A stretch of DNA of 64,000 nt from Eimeria necatrix (GCF_000499385.1 NW_013651795.1:2175-66174); one strand, 5' to 3'; positions 23,221 through 33,948 are shown, counted from the first letter of the stretch. Notes: generated from the sequence alone by a model not told the origin. Made by a program: numbers and translations.

Positions 23221-25140
23221 GGAACACTCCAACTAAAAAATTAAAAATATACACCTAATTACACAACAAAAACATAAAGACCACATCGTAGGCCCTAAAA
23301 CCCCTTGCTGGTGTTGCGTCGGCTCCTCCTGCGGCGTACAGACACATGAAATTGTTGGTCCAACGGCCACTGCAGCTGTTCATCTCACTGCCATTTTTTT
23401 CGCAGGAATATACTGTACAGTTCAGATATCGCCCCTGACAATGGTGTTTTGTGCAGCTCAGACTGAGTCTGCGCGTGTCCTCTATGCGGGTTTAGGGTTT
23501 GGTGCTTAGCGTGTTGTGTTTTTGGTTTTGTGGGCTTGTGGTATGTTTGGAATAATGCGCTTTTTATCATCCTGCGCCAATCCATGGGCAAATCTTATCG
23601 TATTGTTCCCCTCTGCTCACATTCCCATTTGACTTTTTCTTTCTTCTTAACAATGAAGGGAAAGTGTGCAGGTAACAACACACTGCTCGGACTGCGCCCT
23701 ACCCAGAGATAGGTCGCCTTCTCTGCTGTTGGCTGCGCTCCTTATTTCAATTTATTAGTTCCACATTGTAAGCAGCAGGGCTCCGGCTGCACAGCTATAG
23801 CAAAGGTGATTCTTTTCTCCAACTGTTGAGCGATTGCCATCGTTGGTTGGCGTCGCCCGTAGCTAACTCACTACCTGGACGTGCATACCATTTGACGCTA
23901 GCATACGCTGCCTTGAAGCAATTAAGAGATATGGAGGTGTGTTCAAGCCGCCCCAAGGATAAATCGCCCTAGAGGAAAGTACCGCGGCTTACAAGACCAG
24001 CACCATTAAGGACCTGTAGCTGGCTAGATGTGGGCAAGCGAGGCATTCTAACTACAAAGTATAGCGATTTATGGCCTATCACTTTGTAGATATTAGTGTA
24101 GTAGACGGAGGAGGCTATGTCTGGTTTACGGGACAGATAAGACGGGGGACGGAGACAGTCCTGTTTTCGTACTACATTACTTCTGGTGACGAGCGGAATG
24201 GCAGCCGTATCACAAAGTGCTCACTGGAACGCCTAGAACAGATTTATTTTGTAGGTCACGTAGGCCACACCAAGTAATGTGAGCACCACAGTCCCAATTG
24301 TTTAAAATCCAATGATCTTCCATGCTGCGCAGATCCTTGTGTTGCGCCGAACAGCACACTAATTATGGTTTGAGGTGTGAAACAGTGAGAAAACAACGCA
24401 CCCTGTTCTCTTCTTCGAGCGTCTACTATTGGTTTTTGCTGTTTGTCTCACCACTCCTTGGGATCAGCAGCTTCTATTCGTGTGGGCAGAGTCGCTTTTC
24501 ACCCCTGGAGGCAAAGGAAAGCTCTCGTGGCCCACTGTGCGACAGATGACTGGCTCACTTCTCGCTGGCCAGCGTTGATCCTGGTTGCGCAATACAAGTT
24601 TGTATTCATACGGTGAATTTTGCTGCTTGCGGCACGCAAGGATCCAAGGCACCGCGTTTGGAGGGGGTAGTTCGTCTAAGCGCAGGGGATGTGAGAAGGG
24701 ACAACCATCGACGCCTGTGGCTGAGAAGGCGCCTGATATAGAACGCCCACTAGGTTCCACAATAAGTCCAAAGTAATCAGATCAAAGGATTCCCTTGACC
24801 GGCTTGGCCACTCGCGTAAGCACAGGCGGAGCGTCCACCAGGCCCAGAATGGGCGATGCCCCCAGGCGCCTCGTTCATCTTGAAAACCTGTTTTTCTCTC
24901 TATTAACTTACCTGCCTGGAAGTCTCCAGACGGACTGGCATGTCATTCAATCTGATAATGAGCCGTCTCAGGGAGCACACGATTAGATCGGGCGGGTGTG
25001 ACCGCCTTGACTTCAGTACCGCACACTTCCCGCCTGATATTATGTGAGAAAGATAAGCCTTCTTGACTTACCTTAGTTCAAAATTGGTACACAACCAAAC
25101 ATGCCATAGCTGCTACGTGCCTAAAGCTGGCGCTAGAGGC
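23221..25140. other. P-block sequence, no confident gene
   Basis: A short ATG frame at 24071-24277 (MAYHFVDISVVDGGGYVWFT...) is non-repetitive but has no homology that I recognise and no splice support. 'gggtttagggtttggtg' near 23490 is a short telomere-like patch. Otherwise nothing is identified. Confidence 0.4.
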
Positions 25141-25154
25141 TTTCCAGCGCCGGG

Positions 25155-25357
25155 CAGTGACAAATGCCCCCGTATTCTTCCTCCGAGACGCAGATCTCTT
25201 TGCTACAAGTGCATTTCACGTACCACAGGCTGATACTGATTTATGGGTTCGTTACGTGCTTCCAGGAATTGGAATATTTGTTGGTTGGTTGGCTCTCCGT
25301 TCAGCTTCCAAGAGCAGCAACTCAGTCCAGTCCCATGACCCTAAGACTATACACTAG
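25155..25357 (+). CDS. Candidate 3' exon of a small single-pass membrane protein
   Basis: After an acceptor-like CGGGCAG the frame runs without repeats to TAG. It encodes NAPVFFLRDADLFATSAF, then DTDLWVRYVLPGIGIFVGWL, then a polar tail. The VLPGIGIFVGWLAL segment looks like one transmembrane helix. There is no ATG near the start, so upstream exon(s) would be needed; none was located. Size and layout resemble accessory subunits of mitochondrial respiratory complexes, but that is a guess from shape only. Confidence 0.35.
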
Positions 25358-25678
25358 CGCATGGTAGAATCGTGCGTCATACACTATATCATCGGAAAGC
25401 AAAAGGCGGAATTCTTCTGGTGACAAGCTTTCGTTGGAAACTTAGTTTGCTGAAGGAGGTGGATCAGTGCTGCAGCAATAAATTTGCAGCCAACAGTTTC
25501 GTGCTCTTGAGTCACTTAGTTCATTGATCCCGTTGCTCAAAGCCTTCGATGTGCTTTCCGCCTGTAGGATACTTTTTCATATAGTTTCTGGTTTACACCA
25601 TTAGTGCGAAGGATACAGAGCAGCAAATAAGGCAGATATACGTTAGGCCAGCAAAGGGAAAAAAGCAGCTAACAAGGC

Positions 25679-25751
25679 AGATACGCGTTCGGCCAGCCTT
25701 TGGGGGTCAGCAGTTTTTGCTGACCGCCCAAGGCTGGCCAAACGCATATCT
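25679..25751. repeat. 34-bp inverted repeat with 5-bp loop
   Basis: The left arm starting 'agatacgcgttcggccagcc' pairs with a right arm ending 'ggctggccaaacgcatatct', with about four mismatches around a 'gtttt' loop. A partial direct copy of the left arm ('cagatatacgttaggccagc') lies 50 bp upstream. Confidence 0.85.
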
Positions 25752-25949
25752 CTGAAGTACTGCCACACTCCTGTGGAGCAACAGGCCCTGGGGAGCTAGC
25801 ACTTGTCTTATGAGCTTCTCTCATATCTTCTATTGAACGCATGTAGACAGTGAAGAGCACGGAAAAATCAGCTAAGCTTGGCTACACGGCAGAAGCGTCC
25901 AGAAGTCCGCTTCTTTGTTTCAGCTGCCATTTGTTGCTCCCGCGGAAAA

Positions 25950-26126
25950 CTAGTTCGATGGCCCCGCAGTTTTGAAGCCCCATGCAGTCAAGGCCTCATC
26001 TATATCGGTCGATTGTCCACCCACTTCGAAATATACAACATTCCGCAACAAGGCCAACACACCGGATGCTTGAGTGGCAGTCAATCTCGCTGTTGTCCAT
26101 TTTTCCGTGAGCCCTCTACGGCCGCG
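25950..26126 (-). CDS. Candidate minus-strand exon, unidentified
   Basis: After a GTAG acceptor at about 26127 the minus strand encodes GLTEKWTTARLTATQASGVL, then ALLRNVVYFEVGGQSTDIDE, then ALTAWGFKTAGPSN and a TAG. It is non-repetitive and helix-like with balanced composition, so it reads as a real terminal exon. No family is assigned; a helical regulatory domain is possible. Confidence 0.3.
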   Translation of the reverse strand, partial: RGRRGLTEKWTTARLTATQASGVLALLRNVVYFEVGGQSTDIDEALTAWGFKTAGPSN

Positions 26127-26159
26127 TCGCAAAATGATAGTTTTTTATTTCGCTGAATG

Positions 26160-27525
26160 CCCATGACACAACATCAGGCATGGCAGCATAGCTGGACCTT
26201 CAGAATCATGGGCTGGTCTCCTTTCGAAAAATTGTACTTTGACACTTTTGCTGAGCATGTAATGCACTTGTTTCTTGCATTCTCCTGACTGGCTCCATGA
26301 TATAACCTTTTCTCCTTCTCGTCACGTGAATGCAGGCCACCATCGGTGGGACGAAATTTTCTTCCGTGCAAAAATTTGGCTTGCCTAGGGATGCAGACTT
26401 ATACTACAAAGTTCTCCATGCAGTGTTTGACCACAAATGCTCTCAAAGAGAAGCTGCTTGGCTCTCCAATATCATCGAATGAGCATGAAGTGCCATGATT
26501 GTTTCGTCCCTTCTTAGTACTATACAGCGTGATAAATATTTCCTCCGGGGAGCTGACTCCCTTCAAGGCAGTAACAGGACCTCCTTACAGCAGCTGCCCT
26601 GGATATTACTCGTGCTTTGGTCCTTCACTCTACCGCCCATGCATGACGATGTGTTTTCACCTGCTCTGTAATCGGGCTTTTAGTCACATCTTACGTGCTC
26701 ACTTGCCGGCAAGGGCACATGCAGACTCAACATAGTATTAAGGCAAATACGTTTTCGGCGCGCAAGTGTGATTCAACAGCGAAGCCTAGTCAAGCATAGT
26801 AGCAGTAAACTAGGTCGCCCCAACTTTAATTTCAGGGGCAGAAACAGATGCGGCAACCACGATCTCATCAAAAGCGAACGTCACGCCCACAGCTCGTGCG
26901 CCAGCTGCCGTAAATGCCATGGCAGGAATCACTGCAGCAGCCGCAGCGAACAAGGCATTGGCGGCATAAAAATTCACAGCAGCTGCCATGCTACTCGCAG
27001 AAACGACATGACACAGGAACAGCAGCAAAGGCAGTGGCAGCGGCTAATCCAATCAACACGATGCATCTGTAAACGCAACTCCAGCAGCAGCCACCGATCA
27101 GTCAGCAGAACAAATGTAGTAGCCCGAGCATTGAGTGCAGCAAAAGCAACAAAGATATATATGGAATATATGCGGCGGCAGCAACGAGTGCCGAAGTCAA
27201 TCGGGCAACAGAATGAACACCAGAAAAGAACAGTTCTGCAGCTCACCGCCGTAGGGCGTTTCCGCTGCACAGTGGCGCCAGGTGTGCTGGTAACGCCAAC
27301 CCGATAAAGCACTGGAAGGGACAACACTGGGAACCAACACAGAAAATAGCGCAGCACTGTCACTACGACTACCAAAGATGCGAGGGAGAAAAGTATCAGA
27401 AACGCGAGCAGCTGCTCACGGTACTCCAGAAAGATCTTTTGGGGAGGGGCGAGGAGTTATAGTGCTCAGCACTACAAAGATGCACAAGCGCCATCGTCAG
27501 AAGCGGAGAGAAACAACCTAAAAGC
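26160..27525. other. P-block sequence, no confident gene
   Basis: Around 26780-27310 all frames are fairly open because of short CAG-type triplets. An Ala-rich frame and an Arg/Ser/Gln-rich frame compete, and neither has a motif. Nothing else is recognised. Confidence 0.35.
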
Positions 27526-27690
27526 CTTGGGCTTCTCAGCAAGGCGAGCACGATCATGCTGGCCGTCGCGCGTCGTGCTTTCGACTCATTGTAACATCAA
27601 GCGTTACAATGAGTCGAAGCGCTACAATGAGTCGAAAACACGACGCGCGACGGCCAGCATGATCGTGCTCGCCTTGCTGAGAAGCCCAAG
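27526..27690. repeat. 68-bp near-perfect inverted repeat with nested 18-bp tandem
   Basis: The arms 27526-27593 and 27623-27690 are reverse complements, perfect over the outer 52 bp (outer end 'cttgggcttctcagcaaggc'). The inner part contains 'ttacaatgagtcgaagc' and 'ctacaatgagtcgaaaa' in tandem. Near-identity of the arms means the structure is recent or maintained. No terminal target duplication is visible, so I do not call it a transposon. Confidence 0.9.
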
Positions 27691-28437
27691 TTGAGCTGGC
27701 AGAGGCACTGCAGCAGCGATGGGAGTCCGCTTTTACCTGATGGTATTCGATAAACCCAGTTGTCAAACAAATTTTTGAATTTTTCTTACAAATGCAAAGC
27801 ATTTAGGCTTGCTTTTTTGAGCTTCATCCAAGCGATCGGGGAGCACTAGCACTTGCAAGGGCGAAGCCGTCCTCTTAGCTGCACCCGTGATCAGGAGACC
27901 TAAATAAAATGCTCCATGCGCCATTGACTTTCCTGCTTAATACGTTGTACTACAGAAGTAAATTCAGGGGAAGCAGATTTTTTGGTGCGGAGTGCTACCT
28001 GTGAATGCATGTGGTGCACACACTGACGCAGCCCCAAAATGTGTTTCGAAAACCGTTGTCACACAGCCCGACAATAGCTGCATAGTAAACACAGCAAGCA
28101 GATGCACATTCTGATATGAAAAGGAGGAAAGGTCAGCTTGTTCAGGATAAGATATCGCATGACAGAAGCACAGAAAACCAGAAGACTCGGTAACTCACAA
28201 GCGCGCACGAATTATTGAAGAAGACCCAGTTGCCTTTGATATACCCAATCCATGGAGAATTCCTAACTAGGTTGTCTTGTATAGAAGCATGAGAAGCCAC
28301 ATTTGTTTAGCTAGCCATAGTAACGCCAAAAATTCGCTGTGTTTTCCGAAAAGCGTGCTGATGGCAGTAACACTAAATCTTCAAGCCTTCTTCGTACGGG
28401 TTAGCTTGGAAAATTTTCGTTCCCTTTTGCACTTTAC

Positions 28438-29113
28438 ATGAAACTTACGTTCCAGGAAATGGCTCTTGAAGATTTTAGAGATAAGGCGCTGCAACTGCAC
28501 ACGACTCGGCAAGATAGAGTTCGATTGGAACGCTTTATTAAGGAGAAAAAATCTGCATCGGAGTGGCACACTAATTGGTCTTTTCTTATGGACACATATG
28601 AAGATAGCGCGAGTAACCGGAAAGCGGAAAAAAAGCAAACACGCACTTAAGCCCCAAAATTAGAGTCCCCTTCGCACGGCAAACAACCCTTTAGTCCGGC
28701 CTCGAAGTCCTACCCCAAGGAGCTTAGGATGTGTGCTTGTTTTCTTAGAACCAATTACGACCACATATTCAACTGCGCTTGGAAAAACCACGAAAAATGA
28801 AGTGCAGCAGTGCTGCTTGCAGGCAAAAAAAACACTTTTCCTATGGTCAAAACAGGTGAAGTCAAACCTCTGCACCGTTCATTAGAATGAGCCTCTGCTG
28901 AATTTGTTTGTGAGGCAGACTATCATGAAAGATGGCCTTAAATTCGTGGAGAAGAACTACCCTGGAGGGGTGAAACAATGGACAGCCAGCGTCCAGCAAA
29001 TGGTGCCGACCGACAAATATAGAGCCCCATTGACCACAGCGCAAGAGATAGGCTGGGTGTCAGCAGACCCTACAGTCAGATGTCAAGAATTTCACCTTTC
29101 ACGAGAACAGTGA
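28438..29113 (+). CDS. Possible CFAP144/FAM183-like flagellar protein, 3-exon model
   Basis: Model: 28438-28612, 28749-28855, 28919-29113 (158 aa). Donors GTAACC and GTGAAG and acceptors TTCTTAG and GAGGCAG give matching phases 1 and 0. Exon 1 encodes a helical, charged N-terminus (RLERFIKEKKSASEWHTNWS). Exon 3 contains KYRAPLTTAQEIGW. The pattern K-Y-x-x-P-x-T-x-x-Q-E-I-G-W near the C-terminus is what I associate with CFAP144 (FAM183), a small microtubule inner protein of motile axonemes. Eimeria has flagellated microgametes, so such a gene is expected. The second intron would be only 63 bp. The start could instead be the ATG at 28460, after a possible acceptor. The family call rests on one short motif. 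Confidence 0.4.
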
Positions 29114-29316
29114 AAGATGTTTAGAGGGGCATTCATGTTCTTATTCAGAAACTTAAAGTGCTACATGTAACTAAGTGCCTGTTGTGCTGTTGTGCAAACC
29201 ACTATTATGGGCACCGTCTTTGCTGTCCTTTTCAGCTCTGCAAAAATTGACTCTCTTAACTGAAAAACGATGACGAAGAATGATTGAGCGAGTTAGTCTT
29301 CTGATGGCATGAATTT

Positions 29317-29433
29317 CTAGCTAAATGCGCTTTTGCTCTGTAAGAGTTTTGCGAGCACTTCCCACTCAACTGCTAATTTTTTTTGTATTCCTTGCACCAA
29401 TCTAATGGCTTGGAGAGATAGCGCGTTTTCTTG
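29317..29433 (-). CDS. Candidate minus-strand terminal exon, unidentified
   Basis: After CGCTAG the minus strand encodes QENALSLQAIRLVQGIQKKL then AVEWEVLAKLLQSKSAFS and a TAG. It is an amphipathic-helix-like, non-repetitive peptide. Upstream minus-strand exon(s) are unclear because the adjacent 29456-29740 region is also open on the plus strand. Confidence 0.3.
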   Translation of the reverse strand, partial: QENALSLQAIRLVQGIQKKLAVEWEVLAKLLQSKSAFS

Positions 29434-29455
29434 CCTAGCGTAGTAACAACTACAG

Positions 29456-29740
29456 TGCCTCACTGGACCGACCAAAACAAGTCCTTCTATTCCCTGCATC
29501 GTTTGGCTTTGAGTTTGAGAAAAGCGAGCTCAACGCAATCAGTGGGAGTTCCCATCTCCGTTTAACTGCCGCTCGGTTCTTAAAGAACCACCGTTGCTTC
29601 CTTGAGGGACAGCCCTTTCCACTTGATCGGTACCAAAACTTTGAACGCTTTCTGTGCATCAGGCTTGCTTTGAGAAGTGCCTGGATTGCTGTGAATAATT
29701 TTGTGAGAATCAGCGCCGAATATATCGCTGGCCTTCCCGA
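29456..29740 (+). CDS. Candidate internal exon, unidentified
   Basis: The exon is bounded by an acceptor (pyrimidine-rich then CTACAG) and a perfect donor (GA|GTGAGT). It encodes 94 residues including PKQVLLFPASFGFEFEKSEL, then DRYQNFERFLCIRLALRSAW and IAVNNFVRISAEYIAGLP. Composition is protein-like with no repeats. Flanking exons with compatible phase (one base before and two after) were not identified. The opposite strand is also open, so orientation is not certain. Confidence 0.35.
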
Positions 29741-29761
29741 GTGAGTGCGGCACACTGCCAA

Positions 29762-30568
29762 ACTGACAAGCCAGCAGATTAATTTTATTCCTAAGCCTTA
29801 TGCATTAGTACATATGTCAGTGGTGTATGCGCAAGATGTCGGTGAATCAGTAGAGAGCCGCCTACTAACTGTGGTGCGCAGCGTCTACTGCTGCGACTAC
29901 GCTGCTTCCTGCCCCTCGAGCAGGCCTACAAACTACGCCTAGCGTAGGCCCATTTCTCGGACACAGTAGCTTACTTTCACCGAAATACAACAATTCTTAA
30001 GTGTTTCAAATCTGTCTGTTCGATTCTCCCCACTCTGGGAGCTCGCCTCCTAGGCCTTAGGGGAGGAGGCCCGCACTGGTGCCGGCGCTATCGCCAGCCC
30101 CAGTCTCCACACAATTTCCACACATTTCACGTATTCATTAGAACTAATAGACAGTTTTTCTTACTTTCATCCTATTCGGAGGGTCCTGTCCTCCTCCAGT
30201 GTTGCGACCCCTTGTAGGTCGCTAGCTAGCTATCGTCTCTAGGACACTAGCCAGCTCCATTGTAGTGCCTGTGCACTACACTAACCATACGGCAGGAGAG
30301 CTGGTTTCGTGATGCTAAAGAGCCGCCTACTAACCCTACGGCACGAGATGTGGTTTCGAGATACTTTCTGCGTTTCAGCAGCCTGTTTAGGGTGCTTGAG
30401 TTTTAACTTTTCGGACTATTAACATTTTCTTGAGCTATATGCTTTTACACAATTGTTACGTAAGAGTGTTTCTTGATAAGCTCGACATTTTCGAGCAGTT
30501 TCTTTGTCTTTTTCAACCTGTTGAAGATGATAGCTCTTACCTGTGCAGTCTGCGGACCAACTACTTAC
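29762..30568. other. P-block sequence, no confident gene
   Basis: A frame at about 29779-29942 (INFIPKPYALVHMSVVYAQD...) ends in TAG and is non-repetitive, but it would need a very short intron to follow the 29456-29740 exon. 30040-30360 contains 'gccgcctactaac' repeated near 29857 and 30322, a short direct repeat. Confidence 0.35.
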
Positions 30569-30738
30569 CTTTGTCCTCTTAGAAATGCTGCCTGCTGCAT
30601 TGCGCTCCTTTGATTCAGAGGGTGTCTGTGGCTTGTGGAACGCAGTAATGCAGTCTCTGGTATTGCCTACATGGTATTGGCCTTTGTCAAAACGGTGCGC
30701 ACCAGTGTTTAATGAGGTATCTTTCTGTCTCAAGGCAC
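30569..30738 (-). CDS. Candidate minus-strand exon, unidentified
   Basis: Acceptor GTTGCTAG and perfect donor AAAG|GTAAGTAG bound an exon of 2 + 168 nt. It encodes TSLNTGAHRFDKGQYHVGNT, then RDCITAFHKPQTPSESKERN and AAGSISKRTK. The strong donor and ordinary composition support a real exon. No homology was recognised. Confidence 0.4.
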
Positions 30739-31287
30739 CTAGCAACAACAGGCCTATATCGCGTAGGGTTTAATCCCATATCGTTGGAACAGATCTCGAA
30801 GAGGCACAGGGTAACTTTCACAGGGTCAGCACCATCGTGATTCTGGCGAGCGTGGTGTGGCTCGTGCGTTCGCTCTAATTGCTTCGGCATTTCGAACAGG
30901 CGTTTCCCTTCAGCGTTTGTGTCAGTTAACTGGCTGTAAAACATTAGGAGCTGATATACTACTTCCCGGCGCTGAGGGAGAGACAGTGTGGCTCATCCTT
31001 ATTGAATATCTATAGAGCCGTTATTCCGGTCCTCACTTGGCCTAGTTAGTGAAATCCTCGATTTCCACGTGCTCACACTTTGCGACTTGGCGGCTGCCAA
31101 TGCGCACGTCACGATTCTGATGAGTCACGACACTTTTGACCTCTGACGGAGAAGCCCAAGCACTCAAGGCACTCTCACATTTAGTAAACTAAGCCTCGCC
31201 TGGTTCGTACACCTATCCCTGCCTTGGTTAAAGAAGGCACACTACAGTGAGAAAGTGCTGTCGGCCTAAAAGAACTTATTTGCTTCG
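30739..31287. other. P-block sequence, no confident gene
   Basis: A minus-strand frame (30687-30944) contains FYSQLTDTNAEGKRLFEMPK and may belong to the same gene as the exon at 30569-30738, but no joining splice site was confirmed. Confidence 0.3.
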
Positions 31288-31905
31288 ATGGAGAAGAGTC
31301 TGCAAACTGTCACCGACGCCCAACGCCGCTGTGTGCACATGGGACAGCCGTCATTATCACACGTGGGTTTTGTACGTGAACGTACAGCATATAGGCACTG
31401 TAGGAGATCTGCCTTTCCACTTCACAGTGCCTTTGTTTTTACAACACTTTCAGCTGCCTTGAAGCAATTGTTGTTCTTCTCTGTACCCATCTGGCAAGGA
31501 TATTGCTGTGAGGGAGTTCTGAGAGCGAAGAACCGCAGGCATTCCCGCAGGCGTTTCCAACGCAAGACAAGCGCTCTGACTGGTAGGCTTCATAGCAAAA
31601 GAGCAGGTACAAGAACTGTAGTCTGCATTACTCGTAGAAGAAGACGCGCAGGGGAGATGGAACGGCCGAGACGCGCACTACACCAAAAAGGTTCGCAGAC
31701 AGCAACACGAGAAGAGTACGCGCAAATCACAGCCCTCATGGGAGGGCATGAGAAATTTAAGGCCAAACGGCAATCAGTGTTCGCTCTTCGAAATGCGCTG
31801 CGGTGTATCAGCGTGCCAGAACAACTCCGACGCACACTGAAGTTAAATCAAACACCGACACAGCCTAGAAAAAGGAAGAATAATATGCATACAGGGCTAG
31901 GTTAG
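31288..31905 (+). CDS. Hypothetical basic protein (205 aa)
   Basis: An uninterrupted ATG-to-TAG frame without triplet repeats. The C-terminal half is the most gene-like part: ATREEYAQITALMGGHEKFK then AKRQSVFALRNALRCISVPE, then a lysine/arginine-rich tail (PRKRKNN). The middle is very Arg-rich. The composition would suit a nucleic-acid or ribosome-associated protein, but I recognise no family. The first ~70 codons look less coding, so the true start may be a splice acceptor near 31655 (GCGCAG). Confidence 0.4.
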   Translation: MEKSLQTVTDAQRRCVHMGQPSLSHVGFVRERTAYRHCRRSAFPLHSAFVFTTLSAALKQLLFFSVPIWQGYCCEGVLRAKNRRHSRRRFQRKTSALTGRLHSKRAGTRTVVCITRRRRRAGEMERPRRALHQKGSQTATREEYAQITALMGGHEKFKAKRQSVFALRNALRCISVPEQLRRTLKLNQTPTQPRKRKNNMHTGLG

Positions 31906-32457
31906 CTGAGCTTCAGGAGACCGCTTTTAAACTCACATAGCGCGATTCCTCAACGTGCAGCCGAAGTGCGCTGGCAATTCCATAGGAAGATCTTGAAATC
32001 AGGGAATCGTCCATCTAGACGAAAACAGAGATAATTATACTTTATTTTAATGCTAAATTTGAGCTTTCTGGCTGCTTTGAGACATTCTGAAAGAACACGC
32101 TTAGCACGTGCTCGTGGAGCTGTCTGTTTCTTCCCCTGTTGCAGCCGCCGGTGCCCAAGAGGCTGCACCTTTCGCGGCAGAAAAGGGGCACCGAGATGTT
32201 TTTTCGTGTTTTGGCGCAAATTGTATCTTTAGAAATGTATGATATTTTATTTTCAGTTTTTTTTCCGGGCCCTTATTCCTCCTCCCGACGACGTGAAGAG
32301 ACAGAATCGATCCCTGCCTCTAAAGGAGCACACTTCATGGGCTGTTCTTGGCGTGGCTGAATGAAAACGAGAGCTTGATTACTGAATGTATATGTTTTTA
32401 ATAATTAAATTTGCATAGAAATTTTGCTAATCGCTTTACTTGGTAGCTTCAGCGCCG
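31906..32457. other. Upstream region of the first membrane-protein gene
   Basis: Intergenic and AT-rich near 32220-32260 and 32390-32420. A small basic minus-strand frame (31950-32219) has no further support. It probably contains the promoter and 5'-UTR of the gene starting at 32458. Confidence 0.4.
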
Positions 32458-33798
32458 ATGTTTGGTGGAAATCCAACAGCAGCTACAGCTGCTGCCAGCA
32501 CGCTGACTGTCAACGATGAAGAGAAGATACCTTCCACTGAAAACTCAGCAAGCTTCAGGTACCCTGGCTCAGCAGATCCAGAGGATGGGGAACTAGTCGA
32601 AGACAGTGCTGATATGAGTACTCGAACATCCTTAACAGCGCACCGTAACCAGCCAAAGTCACGTTTCCGATTGCTCTTTGTGACGGCGTTGCTCATTGCT
32701 TTGGTGGCAATGGCTGTGCGCTTTAACATCAGCAGCATGAGGATCCGCAAGTCCCAACGCCATCGATTAGGTTCGGGCGGTGTGGGGTCGGCGAAGGTGA
32801 CCTCAGGAAGCGTCTTGACGATGGAGGAAACTCTGCAGCTGGAGATGGAGCGACTGCACTATCGGTGGAACCAAGCCAACGAAAGGGTCCAATATGCTTT
32901 CATTCATTTCTTCTTTCCTAATGCAACGAATTTGGATTCACGACGTGGTCCCACGGATGTGATTATTGAACACGTTGGAGCCCTGATGGACCTCCCCTGC
33001 CCCGGTGAGACGGACCCATACGTGAATCGCAGGGACTACACACTGAAGTTTGCGCTGGCTAGCAGTATTGTGGAAGCGATGATGCGGCGATTAGATTATT
33101 TAGAGCTCAGCTTTGATCTTTGGTCGAAACACGGGAATTCTTATTCGGTGCCCGACTTGCAATTGCACGCGTCCATCCTGCTTGGCGCCGAGCTCGAAAG
33201 GCAGCCTCATGTTATGCCCTTCAAAGAATTTGTTGCAAGCCTGGGGCCCGCGTACAGTGGGTTCAATGACACACTAAGGAGCATGGAAGAAACTGCAGAA
33301 GCAACCAGTCTGCCTACAGACATCACGGAGCCCCTCAGACATATGATCGGACAAGATGTCCAAAGAAACCAAGCAGACAATATGATACGATACATCTTTT
33401 CTTCTTTTTTCGACGCAGTGGATGCCGCAATTGTGGGAACCAGAAAGTTTCAAGAAACAGCAACAGAAGCAGAAGCAGCTGCAGCACAAAAAGGGCTCAC
33501 GGAGGTTACGCTGCCTTCCTCTCAAGCTCCTTTTCCTGTAGAAATATTTCGAGAGGCTCTACAGGAAGCTGAAAAGCACGCAGTGGGGCCTGTGCCGCTG
33601 GAAACGATAAAGGCGTGGGAAGAGACGTGGACCATAGAGGGCGGTCTGTCTGCACTACGTGAAATAGAAAAAAGGCAGGTTTTGGTGCGCGAGAATGCAA
33701 ATAAGCTGGCAGAGAAGTATCTTGCCAAAGTGAAAGAACAAGACGGATTGGACAGAGGAGAAGATGATGTTTTTTTCATAGCACTAAAGTTGCTTTGA
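32458..33798 (+). CDS. Single-pass membrane protein, coccidian-type family (paralogue of 38603-40477)
   Basis: An intronless frame of 446 aa from the first ATG after an in-frame TAA (32428). A polar N-terminal region is followed by one transmembrane helix near residues 70-89 (FRLLFVTALLIALVAMAVRF), flanked by basic residues. A large extracytoplasmic or luminal helical domain follows. Landmarks shared with the protein at 38603-40477 are a helix ending AF-x-x-F-x-P (QYAFIHFFFP here; MAFSKHFLP there) and a C-terminal W-x-E-x-WT element (AWEETWTIEGGLSALREIE here; SWNERWTESGVRALLHSFE there). Both end in a short hydrophobic peptide with leucines (IALKLL; AISLL). Layout suggests a type II membrane or signal-anchor protein. 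I know no characterised homologue; it may belong to one of the Eimeria-specific gene families. Codon use is free of CAG runs. Confidence 0.8.
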   Translation: MFGGNPTAATAAASTLTVNDEEKIPSTENSASFRYPGSADPEDGELVEDSADMSTRTSLTAHRNQPKSRFRLLFVTALLIALVAMAVRFNISSMRIRKSQRHRLGSGGVGSAKVTSGSVLTMEETLQLEMERLHYRWNQANERVQYAFIHFFFPNATNLDSRRGPTDVIIEHVGALMDLPCPGETDPYVNRRDYTLKFALASSIVEAMMRRLDYLELSFDLWSKHGNSYSVPDLQLHASILLGAELERQPHVMPFKEFVASLGPAYSGFNDTLRSMEETAEATSLPTDITEPLRHMIGQDVQRNQADNMIRYIFSSFFDAVDAAIVGTRKFQETATEAEAAAAQKGLTEVTLPSSQAPFPVEIFREALQEAEKHAVGPVPLETIKAWEETWTIEGGLSALREIEKRQVLVRENANKLAEKYLAKVKEQDGLDRGEDDVFFIALKLL

Positions 33799-33948
33799 GG
33801 GTGCCATACGCTCTCGCGAGAAGTGCCGGTTCAGTGCAACAATTTTTCTATCGCACTACTCATTACTGGTGGAAAATTTGCAACAATTACGGATGAGGCA
33901 CTGCTGCATTCTATGGAAGCAGAGGGGGAACAAGCAACAAATAGGCGA

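Noticed and set aside
27526..27690. A transposon (MITE) call
   Set aside because: No flanking target-site duplication or second copy is visible in the window.
29456..29761. J-domain protein on the minus strand
   Set aside because: A minus-strand frame has a KPDAQKAFKVL segment resembling J-domain flanks, but the HPD motif is absent.
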